Source of the DNA: CAXMNX01 sp964194845
GTDB lineage: Bacteria; Pseudomonadota; Alphaproteobacteria; Rhodobacterales; Rhodobacteraceae
Reading direction: 5' to 3'
Assembly: GCA_964194845.1 (NCBI GenBank)
Contig: CAXMNX010000025.1
Location: 16,352 to 80,351, forward strand
Length of the DNA stretch: 64,000 bases
The notes under the pieces were generated by a model, which searched no databases, had not been told where the DNA came from, and was given only the letters and a program-made list of their open reading frames with translations. This document shows, piece after piece, positions 1-7,365 of this stretch. A program made the position numbers and the translations under genes. The stretch's first letter is position 1, and each line of letters opens with the position of its first letter.

Positions 1-1
1 G

Positions 2-715
2 GGGCGGGCGCGCGCACTGGACGGGCTGGACGATGTGTCGTCGGTTCTTCTGGGACAAGTTGATGGCCCGATTGAAGTGCCTATGAACGGTGCGGTCTAC
101 ATGGCGGATCTGCTGGGTGGGCAGAAAACCGGGCTGTTTTTGGATCAAAGACCAAATCATGCTTTCGTGGCTTCGTTGGCGCGCGAGACATCGGTGCTGG
201 ACGTACTTTCTCACGTTGGAGGGTTCGCATTGGCGGCACTTGCGGGGGGTGCAACGCATGCGCTTTCAGTTGATTCTTCGGAACCGGCTCTGAGCCTCGC
301 GCGCGCCGGTGCCGAAGCCTCCAAAGTGGCCGACAGATACGAGACACGTGCCTCGGACGCTTTTGACGCACTGGACGCATTGAAAGATGAGGGCCGAAAG
401 TTCGGGACCGTCATCTGCGACCCGCCCGCCTTCGCGCCCAATGCGAAGGCTTTGGATGCAGGATTGCGGGCTTATGAAAAACTGGCGCGAATGTCGGCGT
501 TTTTAGTCGAAGAAAATGGCACCCTGACGCTTTGTTCGTGTTCGCACGCTGCGGATCTGACGCAATTTCGATCGGCTTGTATTCGCGGGATCGGCCGGGC
601 AGGGCGCGGCGCTCAGATACTTCGCACCGGCTCTGCCGGCCCCGATCACCCACAGCACCCGCACCTGGCGGAGAGCGGCTATCTGAAAGCGATCACGTTT
701 CGGATGATTGGGTGA
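2..715 (+). CDS. Class I SAM-dependent rRNA methyltransferase, RlmI family (5' end outside window)
   Basis: The reading frame is open from base 2, so the N-terminal part (the PUA domain in this family) lies outside the window. The visible part is the Rossmann methyltransferase domain. It has a motif I-like segment (SVLDVLSHVGGFALAAL), an acidic SAM-ribose strand (VDSSEPAL), the DPPAF motif of motif IV and a CSCSH motif near the C-terminus. DPPxF plus CSCS is the signature of RlmI-like 23S rRNA 5-methylcytosine methyltransferases, where the cysteine attacks the base. The stop codon overlaps the GTG start of the PIN-domain gene by four bases, so the two are probably co-transcribed. The family call is firm; the exact target base is inferred from the family. 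Confidence 0.85.
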   Translation, partial: GRARALDGLDDVSSVLLGQVDGPIEVPMNGAVYMADLLGGQKTGLFLDQRPNHAFVASLARETSVLDVLSHVGGFALAALAGGATHALSVDSSEPALSLARAGAEASKVADRYETRASDAFDALDALKDEGRKFGTVICDPPAFAPNAKALDAGLRAYEKLARMSAFLVEENGTLTLCSCSHAADLTQFRSACIRGIGRAGRGAQILRTGSAGPDHPQHPHLAESGYLKAITFRMIG

Positions 716-1248
716 AGGTTTTCATCGATACCTGCGTTCTGTTCCCCACATTGACCCGCGAGTTGCTGATGGGATTTGCGCGTGCGGCAAGTTTTGAACC
801 ACTTTGGTCGCCTGATGTGCTGGGCGAATGGCGGAGCGTCGCGCGCAGGTCCGGGAAATATGCGCCCGACCCGGAAATAGATCGCCTGGTCGAAGAATTT
901 CCGGCAGCGTTGGTGGAGTATACGCCCGAGACGTTGCTTCCGCTTTCGCTGCCAGACCCAAACGATATCGCAATACTGGCGGCGGCCATTGATGGCGGTG
1001 CCGAGGAACTTTTGACCTTCAATTCGCGCGATTTTCCGATCCGCACATTGGCGAAACACGGGCTCATTCGCCGCCACCCGGACGAATTTCTGCTTGAACA
1101 ATTTCAGATGGATCCGGATATAGCGCGATCGATTACCGACATCACACTGAAAAAGGCGCAGGCGGACGGCTTTGACGCATCCAATCCGCGGCGAATTTTC
1201 AAACGCTCGCTTCTGCCGCGATTTGGCAAAGCGCTTTACCGGTCCTGA
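712..1248 (+). CDS. PIN-domain protein, putative ribonuclease
   Basis: This encodes 178 residues if the GTG at 712 is used. That start gives the canonical PIN N-terminus VKVFIDTCVLFPT and overlaps the upstream TGA as GTGA. Acidic positions expected of a PIN nuclease are visible: D6 (IDTC), the DPND cluster in the second half and the D of NSRDFP. PIN domains are metal-dependent RNases, often VapC-type toxins, but no antitoxin gene lies beside it and the protein is longer than typical VapC (about 130 residues). Its closest type is the PIN_3 group of putative toxin components. Coupling to an rRNA methyltransferase hints at RNA metabolism, which is inference. The last 13 bases overlap the convergent M48 protease gene. 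Confidence 0.75.
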   Translation: MKVFIDTCVLFPTLTRELLMGFARAASFEPLWSPDVLGEWRSVARRSGKYAPDPEIDRLVEEFPAALVEYTPETLLPLSLPDPNDIAILAAAIDGGAEELLTFNSRDFPIRTLAKHGLIRRHPDEFLLEQFQMDPDIARSITDITLKKAQADGFDASNPRRIFKRSLLPRFGKALYRS

Positions 1249-1934
1249 CCGGCCACCGCCCACCGCGATTCCAGCTTTTCGATGGCGGCAATCCGTTCCT
1301 TGGTTTTCGGGTGGCTCATGATCCAGGCAGGCATGGACGCACCGCGCATACCTGTCAGGGTCTCCAGCTTCCGAAACAAGGATTTCTGCGGGTCGGTGCC
1401 AATGCCGGATTTGACCAGCAGTGCGGAGGCATAGGCGTCGGCTTCATATTCGTCCGAACGGCTCAGCCGCGCGGCCAGAAGTGTCGTCAGAAAATTCGCA
1501 ATTACCACGCCCAGACCCGGCAGGAACCTGGAAAGCACCATCGCCAAAGCCGCCCGGATCGCATTTTGCCCGGAAAAGTCGATCATTCGACGCCGCGAAT
1601 GCCCAAGTGCGACATGCCCCAATTCGTGCGCGATAACGCTGGCCAGTTCCGCGCTCGTTACCTCACCGCCTCGGTATTTCTGATAAAACCCGCGTGTCAG
1701 GAATATTCGTCCATCCGGTGCTGCAAGCCCATTAACCGGCTCGATTTCGTACAAATGAACGCGAATGCGCGAAACCTCCAGCGCTGCCGCCATTTTGTCT
1801 GTCAGCCGCTTCAACTCGGGATCCGCAAGCTCGCTGGACTTCGCGTCAAGCTCGCGCCGCGTGCGCCACATGGAGAAGCGGTACATCACGACGGCATAAA
1901 GGATCGCCAACAGGATCGGGGTGAACTTGAGCAT
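1236..1934 (-). CDS. M48-family zinc metallopeptidase, membrane anchored
   Basis: The 232-residue protein begins with a hydrophobic segment (about residues 4-19) that anchors it. It then carries the gluzincin motif HELGH at residues 103-107 and the third zinc ligand in SRSDEYEAD (E162). A second hydrophobic stretch lies at about residues 125-155, as in HtpX/Ste24-like M48 peptidases. It is shorter than HtpX (about 290 residues). These enzymes degrade damaged or misfolded membrane and periplasmic proteins. It lies 47 bp behind the VWA gene on the same strand and could be the last gene of the MoxR/VWA operon. Substrates are unknown. Confidence 0.85.
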   Translation of the reverse strand: MLKFTPILLAILYAVVMYRFSMWRTRRELDAKSSELADPELKRLTDKMAAALEVSRIRVHLYEIEPVNGLAAPDGRIFLTRGFYQKYRGGEVTSAELASVIAHELGHVALGHSRRRMIDFSGQNAIRAALAMVLSRFLPGLGVVIANFLTTLLAARLSRSDEYEADAYASALLVKSGIGTDPQKSLFRKLETLTGMRGASMPAWIMSHPKTKERIAAIEKLESRWAVAGQDR

Positions 1935-1981
1935 TCTTGGAATATGGGTCGGATGGCCGGGCGATTAAAGGCGTGAAGCTC

Positions 1982-3166
1982 TCAGCCCAGTACCCTCATC
2001 CCCCGCGTCAGCCCCTCAAGCGTCAGCGGCACCATCCGATCACCACCAATGATCTGCCGGACCATCGAGATTGAGTGGGTGTAATCCCAATGCGCCTGCG
2101 GGATCGGATTGATCCACAGAAAATCCGACCAATGCGCGTGGGCGCGCCGCAACCAGGCTTCTCCCGGCTCGGCGTTCCAGTGCTCATTCGCGCCGCCGGG
2201 GATCGCAATTTCATAGGGCGACATCGCCGCGTCGCCGACGAATATGCACTTATAGCCCTTCCCGAAGGTGTTCAGCACTTCCCACGTCGGGGTCTGTGCA
2301 TTCCAGCGCCGTCGATTATCGCGCCAGACGCCTTCGTATAGGCAGTTGTGGAAATAGAAATGCTCAAGGTTTTTGAACTCGGTGCGGGCGGCCGAGAAAA
2401 GCTCCTCGACAAGTTGAACAAACGGGTCCATGGACCCGCCAACATCCAGAAACAGAAGCACTTTCACCGCGTTGCGGCGCTCGGGCCGGGTTTGAACGTC
2501 AAGGTAACCGTGTTCAACAGTCGCACGGATTGTACCGTCTAGATCCAGCTCGTCGTCCGCACCTTCGCGCGCCCATTGCCGAAGCCGCTTCAGCGCCATT
2601 TTCATCGTCCGTGTGCCGATCTCGCGCTGGTCATCAAGATCGCGAAACTCGCGCTTGTCCCAGACCTTGACCGCACGTTGATGGCGCGAAGCGTCTTGCC
2701 CGATCCGCACGCCTTCGGGGTTGTATCCATATGCACCGAAAGGCGAGGTGCCAGCGGTGCCGACCCATTTCGATCCGCCCTGATGGCGCGCTCGTTGCTC
2801 TTTCAATCGCTCGCGCAACGTCTCCATCAACTTCTCGAAACCGCCGATTGCCTCGATCTCGGCTTTTTCGGCATCGGTCAGGTGTTTTTCCGCCATTTTG
2901 CGCAACCAGTCTTCGGGAAGGTCCAGCGCCTTAATAACGGCTTCCGCCGGTATCGCCTCTATCCCCTTGAACGCACTGGAAAATGCTCGATCAAACCGGT
3001 CAATATGGGTTTCATTTTTGACCATCGTGGCGCGCGCCAGATAGTAAAATCCGTCGACATCATAGGTCGCCAGACCGGCATCCAACGCTTCGAGAAACGA
3101 TAGGAATTCCCTTAGACTGACCGGAACGCCAAAGTTGCGGAGGTTTTCGTAAAACGGCAGGAACAT
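1982..3166 (-). CDS. VWA (CoxE-like) domain protein
   Basis: The 394-residue protein has a charged helical N-terminal half, with a Lys/Glu-rich probable coiled coil at about residues 85-130, and a C-terminal von Willebrand A domain. The metal-site motif reads DVGGSM at residues 241-246, a CoxE-type variant of DxSxS with the first serine replaced by glycine. CoxE/YeaD-type VWA proteins act with MoxR AAA+ ATPases to remodel or insert metal into client proteins. A MoxR gene lies upstream in the same overlapping operon, which supports the pair. The ATG shares one base with the stop of the upstream 55-codon gene. The client protein is unknown. Confidence 0.85.
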   Translation of the reverse strand: MFLPFYENLRNFGVPVSLREFLSFLEALDAGLATYDVDGFYYLARATMVKNETHIDRFDRAFSSAFKGIEAIPAEAVIKALDLPEDWLRKMAEKHLTDAEKAEIEAIGGFEKLMETLRERLKEQRARHQGGSKWVGTAGTSPFGAYGYNPEGVRIGQDASRHQRAVKVWDKREFRDLDDQREIGTRTMKMALKRLRQWAREGADDELDLDGTIRATVEHGYLDVQTRPERRNAVKVLLFLDVGGSMDPFVQLVEELFSAARTEFKNLEHFYFHNCLYEGVWRDNRRRWNAQTPTWEVLNTFGKGYKCIFVGDAAMSPYEIAIPGGANEHWNAEPGEAWLRRAHAHWSDFLWINPIPQAHWDYTHSISMVRQIIGGDRMVPLTLEGLTRGMRVLG

Positions 3167-3333
3167 CAGGCCGCCAGTCGCTCGATCACAATTCCCAAAA
3201 ATAGGCCAAATATTGCGAAGGCTATACCGTATCCGGCGGCATATTGCGCCATGTCAAGGCGGTTCCCGTTGCGCCGACGCGCTGAATTGACGCCAAATGC
3301 TATGCCAACCAGCGTCGAGACGATCATGATCAT
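3166..3333 (-). CDS. Small membrane protein, 55 residues
   Basis: I translated this frame by hand. The ATG at 3333 overlaps the upstream lipoprotein stop as ATGA, and its own TGA overlaps the VWA start by one base. The protein starts MIMIVSTLVGIAFGVNSARR and ends AIFGLFLGIVIERLAA. This gives two hydrophobic segments around a basic, Asn/Arg-rich loop. Such tight coupling on both sides strongly suggests a real gene rather than a spacer. I do not recognise the family. It may anchor or assist the operon's VWA or lipoprotein products, but that is inference. Confidence 0.65.
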   Translation of the reverse strand: MIMIVSTLVGIAFGVNSARRRNGNRLDMAQYAAGYGIAFAIFGLFLGIVIERLAA

Positions 3334-4691
3334 GTCGCACCACCATCTTTCGGGCGTGGACTGATGGCGCGTATCTCGGCGGCGCGGGCGCGGATTTCGT
3401 CTTCATCGCCAAAGCCGTATCGCGCCCACGCCAGGGCTTCGCGCTGAATTTCTGCGGCTTCGACGGATCGGTTCAAAACTTCAAGCGCCTCGGCCTTGAC
3501 CAGCAATAGCAGCGTCAGCAAGGCCGCATGTTCGGCCCGGGTGACGACGCGAATATTTCGGTCCGCCAAGGCAAGGGCGATATCGGCGCGACCGGCGGAA
3601 AGCTGAAATGCCGCCAGCTGCATGGCGACGTGCGCTTCCTGAATGGCCGTATCGGACCGGTTCTGGTAAATCCGACCAGCTTTCAAAAACGCGTTCAAAG
3701 CTTCTTCGGGGTCGCTGCCAAGGGTCAGTCGGCCAAGCACATAGTTTGAGTAGGCATATCGAGTGTCTAACGCCCCGGCGGATTCTGACAAGGCAACTGC
3801 GCGGCGCGCCGATGTGATCCGCCTGGTCCGGGAAAGACCCGGCCGCGTTGCCCGGTCGATGGCCTTTTGCCAAGATTTGAAGTCAGGGCCTGGTGCGGCA
3901 ATCGCCTCAAGTCCGCCAGTCGGGTTAAGCCGCGCAAGGATCGCTGGCAGGTGCCGGGAAACTTCAGTGCGCGACAGCCCCGACGATAGCGCGCGATCAT
4001 AGATCACCCGCAAGATTAGCATGTCATAACCGGTCAGCACGGTATGAAAATTGTCGTCGTTGAAGATCGACTGGTTCAACCGGTAGATGTCGTTGACCGG
4101 CCCAAGCGCCTGGCTGATCTCTTCGTGCAGGCAATCGCGAATTTCTTGCGGGCTGACGTCAAATGGCAGGAAAACCGCCATCTGTCGGCGCTCGGTTAGT
4201 CGGTTCCAGAAAGTTGCCGGATCATTTCGGCGTGCCCGATATTCCGACCAGCTTGAGACATTTGGCCGAACGAAACATGCCGCAGACGGCGCCACCCCAA
4301 GTATTTGGGACCGCTTCACCGGCTGGATGGTGATGTTCGCTGGCTGGTCGGCGGACACTTCGCGAATGTCGACCCCTGCCTCGCGACGCAGACGCTCCAA
4401 AAGCCGCGCCAGATCGGGCCGAAGGCTTGGCGGCGACGGCTCGGCGACTCGCACCGTTATCGGCCCTTCAAAACGCGTGAAAACCGGCAGTTCCGCACCG
4501 TTTTCCAGGTTGAACGTCAGGTCCAGAAAATCCCGCGCGATCACGGCGTTTGACGTGCGGGGCAGCGAAGGGGCCGCGCGTGTGAAAGTCTTCATCGGCG
4601 GCAGCGCAATAGGCGCGGTCGCCCGGCGCGTGGTTTCCGGCGTGCTGCAAGCCGCCAAAAGAAGGCAGAGGATGATGCACATGCGTCTCAC
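3330..4691 (-). CDS. DUF2927-domain lipoprotein
   Basis: The 453-residue product starts from GTG at 4691 (GTGA overlap with the GNAT gene); an ATG three codons later is an alternative. A short signal peptide ends in the lipobox LLAAC, so it should be a lipoprotein. The region at about residues 50-240 is DUF2927-like, with ITIQPVKRSQ, a conserved Cys (AACFVRP) and HEEISQALG, which recalls a metalloprotease-type HE motif. The C-terminal third is helical and TPR-like (LSRTRRITSARRAVAL and later repeats). The function of DUF2927 is not established. Its place between GNAT and VWA genes with overlapping codons implies joint expression. Confidence 0.8.
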   Translation of the reverse strand: MRRMCIILCLLLAACSTPETTRRATAPIALPPMKTFTRAAPSLPRTSNAVIARDFLDLTFNLENGAELPVFTRFEGPITVRVAEPSPPSLRPDLARLLERLRREAGVDIREVSADQPANITIQPVKRSQILGVAPSAACFVRPNVSSWSEYRARRNDPATFWNRLTERRQMAVFLPFDVSPQEIRDCLHEEISQALGPVNDIYRLNQSIFNDDNFHTVLTGYDMLILRVIYDRALSSGLSRTEVSRHLPAILARLNPTGGLEAIAAPGPDFKSWQKAIDRATRPGLSRTRRITSARRAVALSESAGALDTRYAYSNYVLGRLTLGSDPEEALNAFLKAGRIYQNRSDTAIQEAHVAMQLAAFQLSAGRADIALALADRNIRVVTRAEHAALLTLLLLVKAEALEVLNRSVEAAEIQREALAWARYGFGDEDEIRARAAEIRAISPRPKDGGAT

Positions 4692-5134
4692 GATGGCCGC
4701 GCGTATTTGATGAACGACGTCAGCTCGCCGATCCGGTCATAAAGCACCCGCGCCTCGGCATTGAAGTCCTGCGTCAGCCAATAAACCGATGGCGCACCGG
4801 CGTCGTCGGCAGCGGCATAGACAGCTTCGATCAACGCCCGTCCCACGCCCTGGCCGCGCACTTCTGGATCGGCGTAGAGATCCTGCAAATAACACGTGTT
4901 CTCAATCTTCCAGCCGTGGCGATGGAACAGGAAATGCGCCATCCCGACCGGCTGGCCATCAACTTCAGCGATCAGGCCGTGAAAATCCTGGCGGTCGTCG
5001 CCCAGCAGCCGCTGGAAACAGACACCATATACGTCCTCGGAAAGCTCGGTTTCATAAAACGCCAGATAATCGCGCCAAAGCCGTCGCCAGTGCCGTTCAT
5101 CGTCACCAATTAGCGCCCGGATTTTCAGCGTCAT
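4688..5134 (-). CDS. GNAT-family N-acetyltransferase
   Basis: The 148-residue protein uses the ATG at 5134, which overlaps the MoxR stop (ATGA). It shows the acetyl-CoA binding pattern DLYADPEVRGQGVGRALIEAV, in which the R/Q-x-x-G-x-G/A loop is RGQGVG, followed by AAADDAGAPSVYWLTQDFN and a C-terminal tyrosine region. The length is typical of single-domain GNAT enzymes. The acceptor (amine, small molecule or protein N-terminus) cannot be deduced. It sits between MoxR and the DUF2927 lipoprotein in an operon where every junction overlaps. The frame stays open well upstream of this ATG, but that part lies inside the MoxR gene and is not used here. Confidence 0.88.
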   Translation of the reverse strand: MTLKIRALIGDDERHWRRLWRDYLAFYETELSEDVYGVCFQRLLGDDRQDFHGLIAEVDGQPVGMAHFLFHRHGWKIENTCYLQDLYADPEVRGQGVGRALIEAVYAAADDAGAPSVYWLTQDFNAEARVLYDRIGELTSFIKYARPS

Positions 5135-5970
5135 GACCGGCCTCGTGCCATAAACGCCAGCCGCTCGAAAAGCTGGACGTCCTGCTCGTTCTTCAAAAGC
5201 GCGCCGTGCAGCTTGGGTAAGGCATCGCTTCCATCCCGGCGCAAATCTTCGGGCGACAGGTCTTCGGCCAATATCAATTTGAGCCAGTCCAGCACCTCGG
5301 ACGTCGAGGGTCTTTTCTTCAGACCCTGAGTGTCCCGTATCTCGAAAAACTGTGTTAACGCAGTTGTTAGCAAGCGGTTCTTGATGTCTGGAAAATGCAC
5401 TCCGACGATCGCCTTCAGCACCTCCATATCGGGGAACCGGATGTAATGGAAAAAACACCGGCGCAGAAACGCATCCGGCAGCTCTTTTTCGTTGTTTGAA
5501 GTGATGATGACGATGGGACGATTTATTGCCTGAACGGTTTCACCTGTCTCGTAGATGTGAAACTCCATCCGGTCGAGCTCCTGAAGCAGATCGTTGGGAA
5601 ACTCAATGTCGGCCTTGTCGATCTCGTCGATCAGCAGCACAATCTTTTCGTCCGCCGCGAAAGCCTCCCAAAGTTTCCCGCGCTTAATATAGGCGGATAT
5701 ATCGTGGACTTTGTCCTCGCCAAGCTGACTGTCCCTAAGGCGGCTTACAGCGTCATATTCGTAAAGACCCTGCTGCGCACGGGTCGTCGATTTGACGTGC
5801 CATTCAATAATCCTGAGACCAAGCGCACCGGCCACTTGCCGCGCAAGTTCGGTCTTGCCGGTCCCGGGTTCACCCTTCACCAGCAAGGGCCGTTCTAGCG
5901 TGATCGCCGCATTGACAGCCACCGCCAGATCATCGGATGCGATGTAGGCTTCTGTGCCTTTAAATTTCAC
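5131..5970 (-). CDS. MoxR-family AAA+ ATPase
   Basis: With GTG at 5970 as start the protein has 279 residues and opens with MKFKGTEAYIASDDL, as expected for this group. Walker A is GEPGTGKT at residues 33-40. Walker B is LLIDEIDKAD at about residues 112-121. Sensor 1 is IITSNNEKELPDAF, and a following arginine pair (LRRCFF) supplies the finger region. MoxR ATPases act as chaperones with VWA partners, and the CoxE-like VWA gene of this operon is the probable partner. It is the first gene of the minus-strand operon. Its promoter should lie in the 194-bp gap shared with dksA. Confidence 0.9.
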   Translation of the reverse strand: MKFKGTEAYIASDDLAVAVNAAITLERPLLVKGEPGTGKTELARQVAGALGLRIIEWHVKSTTRAQQGLYEYDAVSRLRDSQLGEDKVHDISAYIKRGKLWEAFAADEKIVLLIDEIDKADIEFPNDLLQELDRMEFHIYETGETVQAINRPIVIITSNNEKELPDAFLRRCFFHYIRFPDMEVLKAIVGVHFPDIKNRLLTTALTQFFEIRDTQGLKKRPSTSEVLDWLKLILAEDLSPEDLRRDGSDALPKLHGALLKNEQDVQLFERLAFMARGRS

Positions 5971-6164
5971 GATACGCCTTGTCAATTTGCAACTATGGGC
6001 AGCAAACACTAGCCCGCCATACAAGCGCCTTCAAGTGTTCCGATCGTGTAGTGACAAGGCATCGGCGATGCGCTACACGCCGCGCCAGAGGCACCGGATG
6101 GCCGGGCAAGGTGTAACGGTTTGTCATCCGGAGTTGTTTGATAATGATAAAAAAGGTGAATGAT

Positions 6165-6587
6165 GTGAAAGCAGAAGTATTCCTGCCGGACGATTATCGC
6201 CCTGCCGAAACCGAACCCTTTATGAACGAACGGCAGCTTGAGTATTTTCGCCGCAAGCTTTTGAACTGGAAAGCAGAACTGTTGGGTGACAGTAAGTTGA
6301 CCATCGAGGGGCTTCAGCACTCTTCGAGAAATATCCCCGACATTGCCGACCGCGCCAGCGAAGAGACCGACCGCGCGCTTGAACTTCGCACCCGCGACCG
6401 GCAACGCAAACTGGTTGCCAAGATCGACGCAGCACTCAGACGAATCGAAAATGGCGAATACGGCTACTGCGAAGAGACCGGCGATTCGATCTCGCTCAAG
6501 CGGCTGGACGCCAGACCGATCGCGGTAATGAGCCTGGAAGCGCAGGAACGTCACGAGCGCCGCGAGAAGGTTCATCGCGACGACTAG
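6165..6587 (+). CDS. dksA: DksA-type RNA polymerase-binding regulator
   Basis: GTG at 6165 follows a good AAGGTGA ribosome site at 6152-6158 and gives 140 residues, starting MKAEVFLPDDYRP. A coiled coil is followed by the acidic tip D59-x2-D62-x-A64, matching the tip residues with which E. coli DksA acts in the RNA polymerase secondary channel. The C-terminal zinc-finger region keeps one cysteine only: C102-x2-T105 and S123-x2-A126 replace the two CxxC pairs. This single-Cys form is typical of Rhodobacter-type DksA. The protein should mediate ppGpp-dependent control of rRNA and amino acid genes. In-frame TTG (6138) and ATG (6144) codons upstream are less likely starts. Confidence 0.92.
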   Translation: MKAEVFLPDDYRPAETEPFMNERQLEYFRRKLLNWKAELLGDSKLTIEGLQHSSRNIPDIADRASEETDRALELRTRDRQRKLVAKIDAALRRIENGEYGYCEETGDSISLKRLDARPIAVMSLEAQERHERREKVHRDD

Positions 6588-6597
6588 ATGATCCGCA

Positions 6598-6635
6598 CCG
6601 GGCTGGTCGGCTTGCGCTTGTCTGGCCCGGCTTTT
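6598..6635 (+). terminator. Putative rho-independent terminator of dksA
   Basis: CCGGGC at 6598-6603 can pair with GCCCGG at 6625-6630. CTTTT follows directly. The 21-base loop is long, so the call is moderate. It lies 10 bases after the dksA stop codon. Confidence 0.5.
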
Positions 6636-6652
6636 AACTGAAGACGCAATTC

Positions 6653-6892
6653 CTAAGACGCGCGACCCAACCCACGCGCGGCGCGCCCGCCACGGCGACC
6701 CGGAAGCAGGCTTTTGCGCGACGGCAGCTCGTCAATCAGCTTGCGGCGGTCTTCGGGTGCCAGTCTGGACCAGCCCGCAATCTCGTCGGCTGTGCGATGG
6801 CATCCGATACAAATTTTCGCATCTGGATGGATCATGCAGATCTTGACGCACGGACTTTCCAATTCGTCGCGCTCCCAGACGTCGTCGGTCAA
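6653..6892 (-). CDS. DUF1289 small cysteine-rich protein
   Basis: The 79-residue protein carries four cysteines, C15, C19, C28 and C31, in the pattern SPCVKICMIHPDAKICIGC. A helix with GWSRLAPEDRRKLIDEL follows, and this arrangement defines DUF1289. The cysteines probably bind an Fe-S cluster or zinc. The C-terminus is Arg/Gly-rich and disordered. Its GTG or ATG start region overlaps the ruvX stop by four bases, so ccmI, ruvX and this gene form one operon. The biochemical role of the family is not known. Confidence 0.88.
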   Translation of the reverse strand: MTDDVWERDELESPCVKICMIHPDAKICIGCHRTADEIAGWSRLAPEDRRKLIDELPSRKSLLPGRRGGRAARGLGRAS

Positions 6893-7365
6893 TGGCCTGC
6901 CTCCAGATGCGCCATTCGGTCCAGCGCGCCTTGCAAAATATACGATGCAGCGACGTGATCTATGACCTCGGCGCGACGTTTTCGCGACGTATCCGCCTCA
7001 AGAAGGGCGCGTTCAGCGGCGACGGTCGATAACCGTTCATCCCAAAATGTGATCGGCAAATCAGTGAATTTTTCCAGGTTCCGGGCAAAAGCGCGCGTTG
7101 ACTGACAGCGCGGGCCTTCGGTGCCGTCCATATTGAGCGGAAATCCAAGGACCAAGCCGCAAATGTCCCGCGCAGCTAGAATGCGAAGCAATTTTTCCGC
7201 ATCGACGCCGAATTTCTTGCGCCGGATTGTCTCAAGCGGGGTGGCGACACGACGCAGCCGGTCGCTGACCGCAACCCCGATCGTCACCGTGCCAAGATCC
7301 AGCCCTGCGACTGCGAAAGAAGCGGGCAGGGCGTTTCTGAATTGCTGAAAATCGTCGAGGATCAA
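6889..7365 (-). CDS. ruvX: RuvX/YqgF putative Holliday junction resolvase and pre-16S rRNA nuclease
   Basis: The 158-residue protein has the RNase H-like fold signature AGLDLGTVTIGVAVSD with the catalytic Asp at about residue 23. It also has the conserved GFPLNMDGTEGP loop, DERLST with its acidic residue, and a C-terminal DHVAA segment with the last catalytic Asp. YqgF proteins process the 5' end of 16S rRNA and were annotated earlier as resolvases. Its coding region overlaps ccmI upstream and DUF1289 downstream, both by four bases. The length is typical of alphaproteobacterial members. Confidence 0.92.
   Translation of the reverse strand: MILDDFQQFRNALPASFAVAGLDLGTVTIGVAVSDRLRRVATPLETIRRKKFGVDAEKLLRILAARDICGLVLGFPLNMDGTEGPRCQSTRAFARNLEKFTDLPITFWDERLSTVAAERALLEADTSRKRRAEVIDHVAASYILQGALDRMAHLEAGH

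Noticed and set aside
532..711. N-terminal extension of the PIN gene
   Set aside because: It overlaps the methyltransferase frame; the GTG at 712 gives the expected PIN N-terminus.
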